Of a DNA stretch of 64,000 bases, positions 8,668 through 18,734 are shown piece after piece. Position 1 is the first letter of the stretch; the number at the start of each line of letters is the position of its first letter. Origin of the DNA: Lelliottia sp. WAP21 (lineage in GTDB: Bacteria > Pseudomonadota > Gammaproteobacteria > Enterobacterales > Enterobacteriaceae). The translations under genes and the position numbers were made by a program. Under the pieces are notes generated by a model, which worked only from the letters and a program-made list of their open reading frames with translations, did not search any database and was not told the DNA's origin. The DNA lies in assembly GCF_020532665.2 (NCBI RefSeq), contig NZ_JAIWPG020000001.1, positions 62,001 through 126,000 of the forward strand. The letters are read 5' to 3'.

Positions 8668-9618
8668 TTAAGCCCTGTGCGCGACACGTTCGCCCAGCAA
8701 ACCCGCTGGACGGAAAACTAACACCAGAATCAGAACGATAAAGGCGAAGACGTCCTGGTAATTGCTGCCAAAGACGCCGTGGGTCAACTCACCGAGATAA
8801 CCTGCGCCCAGCGCTTCAATCATCCCCAGTAAAATACCGCCAATCATTGCGCCACGAATATTGCCAATCCCGCCGAGAACTGCTGCGGTAAAGGCCTTGA
8901 TTCCAGGTAAAAAGCCCATTGAGAAGCTGGCATTTCCGTAGTTACTGGCCATCATCACCCCGGCAAGCGCTGCGAAAATGCCGCCAATGGCAAAGGTCAG
9001 GGTGATGATGGCATTGGGATTAACTCCCATCAGCGTGGCGACGCGTGGGTTCTCCGCGACGGCACGCATGCCGCGCCCAAGACGGGTGTACTCAACCAGC
9101 AGCCACAGGCCAGTCATGACGATCAACGCCAGCGCCACGGTGACAAGGCCCGTCACGGTAATAATGGCCGGAGGATGGGTCTCACTGCCGGACGTCACCG
9201 CGATGGGGTCCATAGGCAGGATTTGCGGAAACATGAGTGGGTTACGCGACCAGATAATCATTGCCAGCGTTTGCAGCAGAACGGAGACCCCGATGCCGGA
9301 GATGAGCGGAGCCAGACGCGGGGCATGGCGCAAACGACGGTAGGCAAAGCGCTCAACGGCCATGGCCAGCAGGGCGCACACCGCCATGGCGGCAATCAGT
9401 GCAAAACCCAATTGCAGCAGCGGCGACATGCCGGGAAACGTGTTGTTCAACATCTGTAAAGCCGACAGCGTGGTCAGCGCGCCGACCATCAAAATATCGC
9501 CATGTGCGAAGTTAATAATGCGCAGGATGCCATACACCATGGTATAGCCCAGCGCGATCAAGGCGTAGATGCTGCCCAGCATGACGCCATTGATCAGTTG
9601 TTGTATGAGTGTGTCCAA
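8668..9618 (-). CDS. LivH-like ABC importer permease, first gene of the operon
   Basis: A 316-aa permease with the LivH signatures IALGYTMVYGILRIINFAHG and AFTAAVLGGIGNIRGAMIGG. I propose a TTG start at 9618, giving M-DTLIQQLINGVMLGS as in homologues, with GGGTAA just upstream. An ATG at 9657 would add 13 residues but has no ribosome site. The operon promoter must lie in the AT-rich 170 bp before the divergent LysR gene. Confidence 0.82.
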   Translation of the reverse strand: MDTLIQQLINGVMLGSIYALIALGYTMVYGILRIINFAHGDILMVGALTTLSALQMLNNTFPGMSPLLQLGFALIAAMAVCALLAMAVERFAYRRLRHAPRLAPLISGIGVSVLLQTLAMIIWSRNPLMFPQILPMDPIAVTSGSETHPPAIITVTGLVTVALALIVMTGLWLLVEYTRLGRGMRAVAENPRVATLMGVNPNAIITLTFAIGGIFAALAGVMMASNYGNASFSMGFLPGIKAFTAAVLGGIGNIRGAMIGGILLGMIEALGAGYLGELTHGVFGSNYQDVFAFIVLILVLVFRPAGLLGERVAHRA

Positions 9619-9789
9619 CGTGGTTACCCGACAAATTGCTCTTTCAGCGGCTAACATCCAATAAATGAATTAAATTGTAAAATACGCATATATTATTTCT
9701 TATGTTTTTTAGAGATTGATTTATCTTACTGATTTAAATAACAATGTATTAATACCTTTTACACCTTACAGTGGCAATGAAATCAACAT

Positions 9790-10734
9790 ATGAAAAAAAC
9801 AGAACATTCATTCGCACTCCCGGCCTACGCGGAAAGCCGTCTGGCGAACGATCCTCCTCTGCGGGCCGTACGGGCGTTCGAAGCGATAGCCCGGCTGGGT
9901 AGCGTGACGCAGGCGGCCGGTGAGCTGGCCATTTCGCCGTCTGCCGTGAGTCATCAGCTCAAAGTGCTGGAAGGGTATTTGCAGATGCCGCTGACGGAGC
10001 GGCAGGGGCGGAAGCTGGTCTTAAGCCAGCAGGGGCGAGAATATTACCTCTCGATTCGGGCCGCGTTTAATGTGTTGCGTCAGGCAACGGAGCATCTCGT
10101 GGCGCAGGCACAGACACGACAGGTCACGATCAGCCTGATACCGTTGTTTGGTATGGGGTGGTTTATTCCACGTCTTCCTGCTTTTATGCGCAATCATCCC
10201 CAAACCGAGATAAACGTGGTGTACGCCAACCACCGTAACTATCTGAGTGATGCTTCGGACATGTCGATCCGTTTCGGCAACGGGCAATGGGCTGGCTATC
10301 AGAGCGAAAAGTTAATTTCCGGCAAGATGGTTCCGGTATGCAGTCGGGCATTTTTGCGCCTCCATGGGCATATCGACACGCCTGAGCAACTGCTGCAAAT
10401 ACCTTTGCTGCACGACGAAGAGCGAACCACCTGGCCGCAATGGTTTATGCAGCAGGGGGTTAAGCGCCCTGCGCGTAAAAGTGGCCCGCTGTTCGAAGAT
10501 GGTTTGCTGACGCTGGCAGGCGTGCAGGCAGGGCTAGGTTGCGCCCTGATGCGTGAACCGCTGATTGCGTCCTGGCTGGAAAGTGGCGAGCTGGTCAAAA
10601 TCTTTGATGCCCCGATAGAAGACGGGCGCGATTATTATCTGTGCGTGCGCCAGGATTCAGAGATGACCCAGGACGGCAAGCTGCTGCAATCCTGGCTGCG
10701 TCGCGTGGCGGAAAGCGGTGAAATTACGTTGTGA
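9790..10734 (+). CDS. LysR-family regulator (GcvA-like), probable regulator of the ATC/importer operon
   Basis: A 314-aa LysR protein. An unusual ~20-residue extension precedes the winged helix-turn-helix (about residues 24-82, GSVTQAAGELAISPSAVSHQ). A GcvA-type effector domain follows. It is divergent from the ABC/hydrolase operon, the standard layout for a LysR activator and its target. Its 3' end overlaps the convergent GFA gene by 11 bp. The inducer is unknown; an operon substrate or product is the natural guess. Confidence 0.85.
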   Translation: MKKTEHSFALPAYAESRLANDPPLRAVRAFEAIARLGSVTQAAGELAISPSAVSHQLKVLEGYLQMPLTERQGRKLVLSQQGREYYLSIRAAFNVLRQATEHLVAQAQTRQVTISLIPLFGMGWFIPRLPAFMRNHPQTEINVVYANHRNYLSDASDMSIRFGNGQWAGYQSEKLISGKMVPVCSRAFLRLHGHIDTPEQLLQIPLLHDEERTTWPQWFMQQGVKRPARKSGPLFEDGLLTLAGVQAGLGCALMREPLIASWLESGELVKIFDAPIEDGRDYYLCVRQDSEMTQDGKLLQSWLRRVAESGEITL

Positions 10735-11164
10735 ACATACAGCTTTTATCCAGCGCCTCAATCTCCGTGCCGCTAAAGCGGGCATATTGCCCCGTCAGTC
10801 GCCAGAAAGCAGGTTGTGTTTCGGTGTATATCTCTGCGGCGAGGACCAGACGACGTCGATCGTCTTCGCCCAATTCCAGCAAGGTCCACGGCACGAAATA
10901 ACGCCCCGAAGGGGTGAGTTCGAACCACAGAGGACAGCCACAGCCGGGGCAAAACCAGCGTTTACCTCGTGCTGACGAAGTAAAATGCGAGGGGGCAATG
11001 GAAGCCTCTTCGACATCAGGTTCGCCGTGGGTTTCCAGATACATCGCGATGCCGCCAGACCATTTCTGGCACATCGTGCAATGGCAGGCATAGACGTCGA
11101 GATTCTCGATATTCACGCTGAAATGGCTCATCCCACATAAACAGCGTCCGGTATAGCGTTGCAT
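10724..11164 (-). CDS. GFA-family zinc protein
   Basis: A 146-aa protein of the GFA (glutathione-dependent formaldehyde-activating/CENP-V) fold. Zinc-binding cysteines are visible: GRCLCGMSHF, CHCTMCQKWSG and CPGCGCPLWF. The start at 11164 (MQRYTGRCLC) follows AAGGGAG, so an ATT-initiated longer reading from 11182 is not needed. Most enterobacterial members have no proven substrate, so I do not assign formaldehyde chemistry. It faces the LysR gene convergently. Confidence 0.8.
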   Translation of the reverse strand: MQRYTGRCLCGMSHFSVNIENLDVYACHCTMCQKWSGGIAMYLETHGEPDVEEASIAPSHFTSSARGKRWFCPGCGCPLWFELTPSGRYFVPWTLLELGEDDRRRLVLAAEIYTETQPAFWRLTGQYARFSGTEIEALDKSCMFTT

Positions 11165-11201
11165 GGCGTACTCCCTTATCACGCCAGATTATTGCGAAAA
11201 A

Positions 11202-11226
11202 AAAGCCAGCCACGAGGGCTGGCTTT
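11202..11226. terminator. Bidirectional intrinsic terminator after the porin gene
   Basis: A perfect 10-bp stem, AAAGCCAGCC (11202-11211) with GGCTGGCTTT (11217-11226), loop ACGAG, flanked by A- and T-runs on both sides. It lies 18 bp past the porin stop codon and upstream of the GFA gene. Confidence 0.85.
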
Positions 11227-11243
11227 TTTAAACCGTCACAATC

Positions 11244-12347
11244 TTAGAACTGGTAAGTCAGACCCAGTGCAACGATGTTGTCGGTCGCAATAGTAGTATC
11301 TTTAGTGAATTTGTTGTCATCAAGCAGGTTGATTTTGTAATCAACATACGTAGACATGTTTTTATTGAAGTAGTAAGTCGCGCCCACTTCGACGTATTCA
11401 ACCAGATCCTGGTCGCCGTAGTTATTGATGTCTTTACCTTTTGATTTCAGGTAAGCAATGGATGGGCGCAGGCCGAAGTCGAACTGATACTGTGCAACCA
11501 CTTCAAAGTTCTGTGCTTTATTCGCGATGTACTTATCAGCGAATACGGTCATGTTACGGGTTTCTGAGTAGGTGGTAGCCAGATAGATGTTGTTCGCATC
11601 ATATTTCAGACCTGCTGCCCATACTTCTGCATTGTCACCGGAGGCATTCAGATCGTTCAGCGCAGCAGCGCGAACCTGAGCATCTGTACGGTCAGATTTT
11701 GCATAGGTTGCACCCGCTGCGAAACCGTTCATTTCGTAGGTTGAAGAGAGACCCCAGCCATCGCCGTTCGCTTTAGTAATATCAGCGCCGTAAGAGTTGT
11801 CATCATTGGTACGGTCGTTTTTACCCTGGTACTGTGCAGCAAAGTTCAGACCATCAACCAGACCGAAGAAGTCCTGGTTACGGTAGGTTGCAACACCCGT
11901 GGTACGGCCGGTCATGAAGACGTCGGTCTGAGTCCAGGTGTCACCGCCGAATTCTGGCAGTACGTCTGTCCATGCGCCGATGTCGTAAGCAACACCGTAG
12001 TTACGACCGTAGTCGAATGAACCAAATTCGTTGAATTTCAGACCCGCGAAAGCCAGACGCGTTTTGTTGCCTTTGTCGCCGTTGGATTCGTCGTTATTGC
12101 CTTTAAATTCGTATTCCCACTGACCGTAACCGGTCATCTGGTCGTTGATCTGCGTTTCGCCTTTGAAGCCCAGACGAACGTAAGTTTTGTCGCCGTCGTC
12201 GCCGCTGTTGTCAGAGAAGTAGTGCAGGCCAGTTACTTTGCCGTACAGATCCAGTTTGTTACCGTCTTTGTTATAAACTTCGGCAGCGTTTACCGCACCT
12301 GCCGCCAACATGGAAGTCACTGCCACTGCAACTAATTTAAGATTCAT
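11244..12347 (-). CDS. OmpC-family trimeric porin (OmpD/OmpN-like)
   Basis: A 367-aa outer-membrane general porin. The signal peptide ends [19 protein letters not shown] (cleavage after residue 21). The protein ends ALGLTYQF with the terminal Phe needed for BAM insertion. The constriction-loop motif PEFGGD is present. It sits beside yddG as ompD does in Salmonella, whereas E. coli keeps only a porin remnant there. Loop sequences are needed to separate OmpD, OmpN and OmpC types, so I give no symbol. SD AAGGATT precedes the ATG. Confidence 0.88.
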   Translation of the reverse strand: MNLKLVAVAVTSMLAAGAVNAAEVYNKDGNKLDLYGKVTGLHYFSDNSGDDGDKTYVRLGFKGETQINDQMTGYGQWEYEFKGNNDESNGDKGNKTRLAFAGLKFNEFGSFDYGRNYGVAYDIGAWTDVLPEFGGDTWTQTDVFMTGRTTGVATYRNQDFFGLVDGLNFAAQYQGKNDRTNDDNSYGADITKANGDGWGLSSTYEMNGFAAGATYAKSDRTDAQVRAAALNDLNASGDNAEVWAAGLKYDANNIYLATTYSETRNMTVFADKYIANKAQNFEVVAQYQFDFGLRPSIAYLKSKGKDINNYGDQDLVEYVEVGATYYFNKNMSTYVDYKINLLDDNKFTKDTTIATDNIVALGLTYQF

Positions 12348-12937
12348 TGTAATAATCCTTATAATTTTATTTGGGTAATGCCACTGCCATTTCTAAACAA
12401 TTATTAAACGAGGCTGTTCGTCAACGGCATGCTATTTTTAAGAATCTAGTAGCCTTGTTTCAATAATAAGTTTCAAATTATTACTTTTAATTTCAAAGAG
12501 TGTGATCGGGATCGGATAAAACTGCCCAAAATCACAATAAATGGCTAAATATTAGCCCAAATACCATTATTGTCTTAGGTTTATCATTCAGGTGTAAATA
12601 GTTTTTGTGCGTTTTAGTATAGTGCGTTAATTATCGATTATGACGAAGGAAGAGGTTAAATTAGACGCAAGTCACTAACTTAAAAACAATAGGTTATAGG
12701 TTTATCTGATCGATTATTGCGCATTTTCAAGAGAAATATCCAGAAACACACTATTGCAGTTTGTGCTATATCATGCGGGAATAATAGGAGGGGATTAATC
12801 ACTTAAGTTGTCAGTTTATGTCAATATAAGTGTAAAGGAAAATTTCTGACGAGCAATATAAACAATTATTAAACAAATACGCTACGTAATAAAATGAGAT
12901 ATTCACGCAGGATCACACTTTGAATATTTGCGTGATA
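12348..12937. other. Long AT-rich non-coding region upstream of the porin gene
   Basis: About 590 bp with no supported ORF. It is strongly AT-rich and is the 5' control region of the porin, as expected for OmpR- and sRNA-regulated porin genes with long upstream regions. I could not pick out OmpR sites or an sRNA gene with confidence. Confidence 0.5.
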
Positions 12938-12963
12938 TCGCCGGGAATAATTTCTCCCGGCGA
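12938..12963 (-). terminator. Hairpin after yddG
   Basis: TCGCCGGGA (12938-12946) pairs perfectly with TCCCGGCGA (12955-12963) across an 8-nt loop, 11 bp past the yddG stop codon. The T-tract is poor, so it may act as an mRNA 3' stabiliser or a weak terminator. Confidence 0.5.
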
Positions 12964-12973
12964 CGAAGCGCAT

Positions 12974-13858
12974 TCATTCACGACGAGTGGCATACCAGCA
13001 CAGGAGAGACCCTGCGCAGACCATGGTGGCGCCTTGCCAGAAGGCAAAGGAGAGAGGCGCACTCAGAAGAATCGCCGCCAGTGCAGCCGACAGAACGGGG
13101 GTAAAATAAGAGACCGTCGCCAGCACAGAAACATTACCGTGCAGGATACCTATATTCCAGGATGCGTAGCCAAAACCCAACGCCACGCCACACATCAGCA
13201 ATTTGATGACTACGGGGACGCTAAACACCATTTCGGGCTGTTCACTTAAGAGATATTTCATCCACAAACTGACGGCAGTCAGCAGAACAAAGAGTGTAAT
13301 GCCGTTTTGCCCTTTGGCGTATTTACTGGTTACCGTGCAGTAGGCGGCCCAGATAAATGATCCCGCAAAGGCCAGAGCGTAACTTAACGGATTAGAGACA
13401 ATATTGCTGATTATCTCATCACTATGAAGCCCACGTTCGCCCCCTAATACCCACGCAACACCGAGAAGCGAGAGCAATAATCCGGGTATTATCCATAGGG
13501 AAGATTTTTGACCATTGAACAGGATCGCAAACACAATCGTCAGGCTCGGCCAGAGATAATTGACCATGCCCACTTCAATGGCCTGATGACGCGTTGAAGC
13601 ATAGCCCAGAGAGAGCGCCAGACATATTTCATAGCTTACAAATAAGACGCTGCCGGCAATGAGATAGCGTGGCGAAAAACGTTTAATGTCAGGAAATCCT
13701 ATCGTCACCAGACATAATAATCCGCTCACGGTGTAGATCATCGCGGCGCCCCCCACGGGGCCCAGGCCTTCACTGACGCCCCGAATCAGCCCGACCATGG
13801 TGCTCCACAGCACAATGGCGACAAGACCAATCAGCGTCGCTCTCTTTTTGTCCATCAT
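12974..13858 (-). CDS. yddG: YddG aromatic amino-acid exporter
   Basis: A 294-aa DMT-superfamily inner-membrane exporter with ten predicted helices in two EamA halves. It matches the E. coli YddG pattern (LIGLVAIVLWSTMVGLIRGV, VGMVNYLWPSLTI, ending LLCWYATRRE). YddG exports aromatic amino acids and paraquat-like compounds. It lies between the porin gene and fdnG, as in Salmonella. Two adjacent ATG codons (13858, 13855) make the start ambiguous by one residue. Confidence 0.93.
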   Translation of the reverse strand: MMDKKRATLIGLVAIVLWSTMVGLIRGVSEGLGPVGGAAMIYTVSGLLCLVTIGFPDIKRFSPRYLIAGSVLFVSYEICLALSLGYASTRHQAIEVGMVNYLWPSLTIVFAILFNGQKSSLWIIPGLLLSLLGVAWVLGGERGLHSDEIISNIVSNPLSYALAFAGSFIWAAYCTVTSKYAKGQNGITLFVLLTAVSLWMKYLLSEQPEMVFSVPVVIKLLMCGVALGFGYASWNIGILHGNVSVLATVSYFTPVLSAALAAILLSAPLSFAFWQGATMVCAGSLLCWYATRRE

Positions 13859-13999
13859 TTATCCAACGAAATGCTTACCAGGTGGCGAATTTATAGCATT
13901 TTTACAGGCGCTTCCGCGAACCTTACGCGCATTGCCTAACTCCTTTGGATTACGGAAAAGCGATACGCACGACTATTAAGGGGGCGAAAAATGGCGACA

Positions 14000-14013
14000 T
14001 TGATTTGACGCAA
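14000..14013 (+). promoter_or_regulatory. Possible FNR site upstream of fdnG
   Basis: TTGATTTGACGCAA resembles TTGAT-N4-ATCAA with a perfect left half and two mismatches on the right. Its centre (14006.5) would sit at about -41.5 from a start near 14048. fdnG is FNR-activated and NarL-activated in E. coli. I did not identify NarL heptamers with confidence. Confidence 0.45.
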
Positions 14014-14075
14014 AAAACGCAGGGGTATTGCTGTTAGTTTGCGGCGCGAAGTCTTAATGAATAACGAGGACAACA

Positions 14076-17000
14076 ATGGACGTCAGCCGCAGAAAGTTTT
14101 TTAAAATCTGTGCAGGCGGTATGGCCGGAACGACAGCTGCTGCGTTGGGATTTGCGCCCAAAATAGCACTGGCTCAGTCGCGCAACTTTAAGCTGCTGCG
14201 CGCCAAAGAGATTCGTAACACGTGCACGTACTGCTCTGTAGGATGCGGGCTATTGATGTATAGCCTGGGCGATGGCGCGAAGAACGCCAAAGAAGCGATT
14301 TACCATATTGAAGGGGATCCGGATCATCCGGTGAGCCGTGGCGCACTGTGTCCGAAAGGGGCCGGTCTGCTGGACTATGTCCACAGCGAAAATCGTCTGC
14401 GTTACCCTGAATATCGTGCGCCAGGTTCCAGTAAATGGCAGCGAATTTCATGGGATGATGCATTTTCCCGTATTGCAAAACTGATGAAAGCGGACCGTGA
14501 CGCCAACTTCGTTGAGAAAAACGACAAAGGCGTGACGGTTAACCGCTGGCTTTCCACCGGCATGCTTTGCGCATCCGCAGCAAGTAATGAAACCGGCATG
14601 CTGACGCAAAAGTTTGTGCGTTCGCTGGGCATGCTGGCGGTAGACAACCAGGCGCGCGTCTGACACGGACCAACGGTAGCAAGTCTTGCTCCAACATTTG
14701 GTCGCGGTGCGATGACCAACCACTGGGTTGATATCAAAAACGCTAACGTCGTCGTGGTGATGGGCGGTAACGCTGCTGAAGCACACCCGGTTGGGTTCCG
14801 CTGGGCGATGGAAGCAAAAAACAATAACGACGCGACACTTATCGTCGTCGATCCTCGCTTTACGCGTACGGCATCGGTGGCAGATATCTATGCGCCGATT
14901 CGCTCCGGTACGGACATTACGTTCCTCTCGGGCGTTTTGCTGTATCTGATTGAAAACAACAAAATCAATGATGAGTACGTTAAGCATTACACCAACGCCA
15001 ATTTACTGGTACGGGAAGATTTTGCTTTCGATGACGGCTTGTTCAGTGGTTATGACGCCGATAAACGGCAGTACGATAAATCCTCCTGGAACTATCAGTT
15101 CGACGAAAACGGCTATGCGAAACGCGATGAAACCCTGACCGATCCGCGCTGCGTGTGGAATTTGCTGAAACAGCACGTTTCCCGCTATACGCCGGACGTG
15201 GTGGAGAATATTTGCGGTACGCCGAAAGCGGACTTCCTGAAGGTCTGTGAAGTGCTGGCCTCGACCAGTGCAGCCGACCGAACCACCACTTTCCTGTATG
15301 CGCTGGGCTGGACGCAGCACACCGTGGGGGCGCAGAACATCCGCACCATGGCGATGATCCAGCTTCTGCTCGGTAATATGGGTATGGCGGGCGGTGGGGT
15401 GAATGCCCTGCGCGGGCACTCTAACATCCAGGGTTTAACCGATCTCGGTTTGCTGTCGACCAGCCTGCCAGGCTATCTGACGCTGCCTTCAGATAAACAC
15501 GCGGATTTGCAGACTTATCTGGCGGCGAATACGCCAAAAGCCACGCTGGCTGAGCAGGTGAACTACTGGGGTAATTATCCTAAGTTCTACGTCAGCCTGA
15601 TGAAATCGTTCTACGGCGATGCGGCGCAAAAAGAGAACGACTGGGGCTTTGAGTGGTTGCCGAAGTGGGACCAGGCTTACGACGTCATCAAATATTTCAA
15701 TATGATGGATAAGGGGCAGGTCACAGGCTATATCTGCCAGGGCTTTAACCCGGTTGCGTCGTTCCCGGATAAAAACAAGGTTGTTCGCAGCCTGAGCAAA
15801 CTGAAGTATATGGTGGTGATTGATCCGCTGGTCACCGAAACCTCCAACTTCTGGCAAAACCATGGCGAAATGAACGACGTGGATACGGCGTCTATTCAGA
15901 CCGAAGTCTTCCGTCTGCCGTCCACCTGTTTTGCCGAGGAAGACGGGTCGATAGCCAACTCCGGACGCTGGTTGCAATGGCACTGGAAAGGCCAGGATGC
16001 GCCTGGCGAAGCGCGCAATGACGGCGAAATTCTTGCCGGGATATACCATCGCCTGCGCGAGATGTACCGCAGCGAAGGCGGCAAGGGCACCGAGCCACTC
16101 CTGAAGATGAGCTGGGATTACAAGCAGCCCGATCATCCTGAATCCGAAGAGGTCGCGAAGGAAAACAACGGTGTCGCGCTGGCGGATCTCTACGATGCGA
16201 ACGGTACTCTGGTCGCGAAGAAAGGTCAGTTGCTGAACAGCTTCGCACTGCTGCGTGATGACGGAACGACCGCTTCGTCCTGCTGGATATACGCCGGGAG
16301 CTGGACGGAACAGGGCAATCAGATGGCCAACCGCGATAACGCTGACCCGTCAGGGTTAGGCAATACGCTTGGCTGGGCATGGGCATGGCCGCTAAACCGT
16401 CGCGTGCTTTATAACCGAGCCTCAGCGGATGTCAACGGCAAGCCGTGGGATCCGAAACGGATGCTGATCGAATGGAACGGGTCGAAGTGGGCGGGGAACG
16501 ATATCCCGGACTTTAATACCGCGCCGCCGGGCAGTGCAACCAATCCGTTTATTATGCAGCCGGAAGGGCTGGGACGCCTGTTTGCGCTCGATAAACTGGC
16601 TGAAGGCCCGTTCCCGGAACACTACGAGCCAATGGAAACGCCGCTGGGGACGAATCCGCTGCACCCGAATGTGATTTCAAGCCCCGTTGTGCGTCTGTAC
16701 GAAGAGGATGCGCTGCGTCTGGGCAAGAAAGACAAATTCCCGTACGTGGGGACAACCTATCGTTTGACCGAGCATTTCCACACCTGGACCAAGCATGCGC
16801 GTCTGAACGCCATCGCGCAGCCAGAGCAGTTTGTGGAGATCAGTGAAACGCTGGCAAAAGCGAAAGGTATCGCAAACGGTGACCATGTGAAGGTAAGCAG
16901 CAAACGCGGCTTTATCCGTGCCGTTGCGGTGGTTACGCGTCGTCTGCAGTCTCTGAACGTTCACGGCCAGCAGGTGGAAACGGTAGGGATTCCTCTGCAC

Positions 17001-17123
17001 TGGGGCTTTGAAGGCGTGGCTCAGAAAGGGTATATCGCTAACACCTTGACGCCAAACGTCGGCGATTCCAACTCGCAAACGCCAGAGTACAAGGCGTTTT
17101 TGGTCAACATCGAGAAAGCGTAA
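14076..17123 (+). CDS. fdnG: FdnG, formate dehydrogenase-N catalytic subunit (selenoprotein)
   Basis: The 1015-aa molybdopterin-guanine-dinucleotide selenoenzyme oxidises formate at the periplasmic face and feeds electrons to FdnH/FdnI and then to nitrate reductase. It has a Tat signal (DVSRRKFFKICAGG) and an N-terminal [4Fe-4S] motif CTYCSVGCG. Codon 196 is TGA (14661-14663), in frame with matching flanks (NQARV-U-HGPTV), so the two open frames are one gene. Length and Sec position equal E. coli FdnG. SelC/SelA/SelB and Tat are required and lie outside the window. fdnH starts 11 bp downstream. Confidence 0.96.
14661..14703 (+). promoter_or_regulatory. Selenocysteine UGA and bSECIS hairpin in fdnG
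   Basis: The UGA at 14661-14663 is followed directly by a hairpin. GACCAA (14668-14673) pairs with TTGGTC (14698-14703). An apical stem GG/CC plus AGCA/TGCT follows, with a bulged U at 14677 and a short GU-containing loop near 14683-14685. Stem distance, bulged U and loop match the SelB-recognised bacterial SECIS of formate dehydrogenases. Confidence 0.88.
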
Positions 17124-17134
17124 GGAGCGAATAA

Positions 17135-18019
17135 ATGGCAATGGAAACACAAGACATTATTAAACGCTCCGCAACCAACGCAATGACGCCCGCACCTCGT
17201 GTGCGGGACTATAAAGCGGAAGTCGCCAAGCTGATTGATGTCTCCTCCTGCGTGGGCTGCAAAGCCTGCCAGGTGGCCTGCTCAGAGTGGAATGACATCC
17301 GCGACGAGGTGGGGCACTGCGTGGGCGTTTATGACAACCCGGCCGATCTCAGCGCGAAGTCATGGACGGTGATGCGCTTTAGCGAAACCGATCAGAACGG
17401 CAAGCTGGAGTGGTTGATCCGCAAAGACGGCTGCATGCACTGCGAAGATCCAGGGTGTCTGAAAGCGTGCCCGTCCGCCGGGGCGATTATTCAGTATGCC
17501 AACGGGATCGTCGATTTTCAGCAGGATAACTGTATCGGCTGCGGTTACTGCATTGCGGGCTGCCCGTTCAATGTTCCACGGCTGAGTAAAGAGGATAACC
17601 GGGTATACAAATGCACCCTCTGTGTTGATCGGGTGAGCGTTGGGCAGGAACCAGCATGTGTTAAAACATGCCCAACCGGTGCGATTCATTTTGGGACCAA
17701 AAAAGAGATGCTGGAAGTGGCGCAGCAACGCGTCGATAAACTGAAAGCGCGCGGCTATGCGAACGCGGGGATTTACAATCCGCAGGGCGTGGGCGGGACA
17801 CATGTGATGTACGTACTGCACCACAATGACCAGCCAGAGCTGTATCACAACCTGCCGAAAGAGCCTGCGGTCGATACCGCGATCACGCTGTGGAAAGGGG
17901 CCTTGAAACCGCTTGCCGCAGCCGGGTTTATCGCCACCTTTGCCGGGTTGATTTATCACTACATTGGTATCGGGCCGAACAAAGAAGTGGATGATGAGGA
18001 GGAAGATCATCATGAGTAA
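17135..18019 (+). CDS. fdnH: FdnH, formate dehydrogenase-N iron-sulfur subunit
   Basis: A 294-aa electron-transfer subunit with four ferredoxin-like Cys clusters: [35 protein letters not shown] and CTLC...CVKTC. A C-terminal transmembrane helix (about residues 255-278, [21 protein letters not shown]) anchors it in the membrane. It passes electrons from FdnG to the FdnI hemes. Its stop overlaps the fdnI start by 8 bp. Confidence 0.95.
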   Translation: MAMETQDIIKRSATNAMTPAPRVRDYKAEVAKLIDVSSCVGCKACQVACSEWNDIRDEVGHCVGVYDNPADLSAKSWTVMRFSETDQNGKLEWLIRKDGCMHCEDPGCLKACPSAGAIIQYANGIVDFQQDNCIGCGYCIAGCPFNVPRLSKEDNRVYKCTLCVDRVSVGQEPACVKTCPTGAIHFGTKKEMLEVAQQRVDKLKARGYANAGIYNPQGVGGTHVMYVLHHNDQPELYHNLPKEPAVDTAITLWKGALKPLAAAGFIATFAGLIYHYIGIGPNKEVDDEEEDHHE

Positions 18020-18668
18020 ATCGAAGATGATCGTGCGCACCAAATTTATTGACCGCGCCTGCCACTGGACGGTGGTGATCTGCTTCTTTCTGGTCGCCGT
18101 TTCCGGGATATCGTTCTTCTTCCCGACGCTGCAATGGCTGACTGAAACCTTCGGTACGCCGCAGATGGGCCGCATTCTGCATCCGTTCTTCGGCGTGCTG
18201 ATCTTTGTGGTACTGATGTTTATGTTTGTGCGCTTCGTCCATCACAATATCCCGGATAAGCAGGATATTCCGTGGGTGAAGGGGATTGTTGAAGTCCTGA
18301 AAGGTAACGAACATAAAGTCGCGAAAGTGGGCAAATACAATGCCGGACAGAAAATGATGTTCTGGACCATTATGAGCATGATTTTCGTGCTGCTGGTGAC
18401 CGGGGTTATCATCTGGCGTCCGTATTTTGCACCGTATTTCCCGATGCAGGTTATTCGTTATAGCCTGCTTATCCACGCGACGTCGGCGATTGTTTTGATT
18501 CACGCTATTCTCATCCACATGTATATGGCGTTCTGGGTGAAGGGGTCAATCAAAGGGATGATCGAAGGGAAGGTGAGCCGCCGCTGGGCGCAAAAACACC
18601 ATCCTCGCTGGTATCGCGATGTCGAACGGATGGAAGCGAAAAAAGAGAGTACAGAAGGAATGAAATAG
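18012..18668 (+). CDS. fdnI: FdnI, formate dehydrogenase-N cytochrome b subunit
   Basis: A 218-aa four-helix cytochrome b556 that reduces menaquinone. Start ATG 18012 ([10 protein letters not shown]) lies inside the end of fdnH with GAGGAAG just upstream. Heme-ligand candidates are the His residues in [16 protein letters not shown] and the C-terminal helix [18 protein letters not shown]. Length is within one residue of E. coli FdnI. It is the last gene of the operon, followed by a strong hairpin. Confidence 0.95.
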   Translation: MSKSKMIVRTKFIDRACHWTVVICFFLVAVSGISFFFPTLQWLTETFGTPQMGRILHPFFGVLIFVVLMFMFVRFVHHNIPDKQDIPWVKGIVEVLKGNEHKVAKVGKYNAGQKMMFWTIMSMIFVLLVTGVIIWRPYFAPYFPMQVIRYSLLIHATSAIVLIHAILIHMYMAFWVKGSIKGMIEGKVSRRWAQKHHPRWYRDVERMEAKKESTEGMK

Positions 18669-18674
18669 GTCCTG

Positions 18675-18702
18675 CGCCGCCGGTACGTCCCGGCGGCGTT
18701 TT
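18675..18702 (+). terminator. Intrinsic terminator of fdnGHI
   Basis: CGCCGCCGG (18675-18683) pairs with CCGGCGGCG (18690-18698) over a 6-nt loop, followed by TTTT. It begins 6 bp past the fdnI stop codon. Confidence 0.85.
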
Positions 18703-18734
18703 ACGCTTCTTTTAACCTAACCTTCGTGCGCGGA

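Noticed and set aside
14661..14663. Apparent premature stop splitting fdnG into two ORFs
   Set aside because: It is the selenocysteine UGA at codon 196, with homology continuous on both sides and a bSECIS-like hairpin directly after it.
15489..16136. Long minus-strand ORF antisense to fdnG
   Set aside because: It is a frame shadow of a high-GC gene with well-conserved coding on the plus strand; no start signal or family match.
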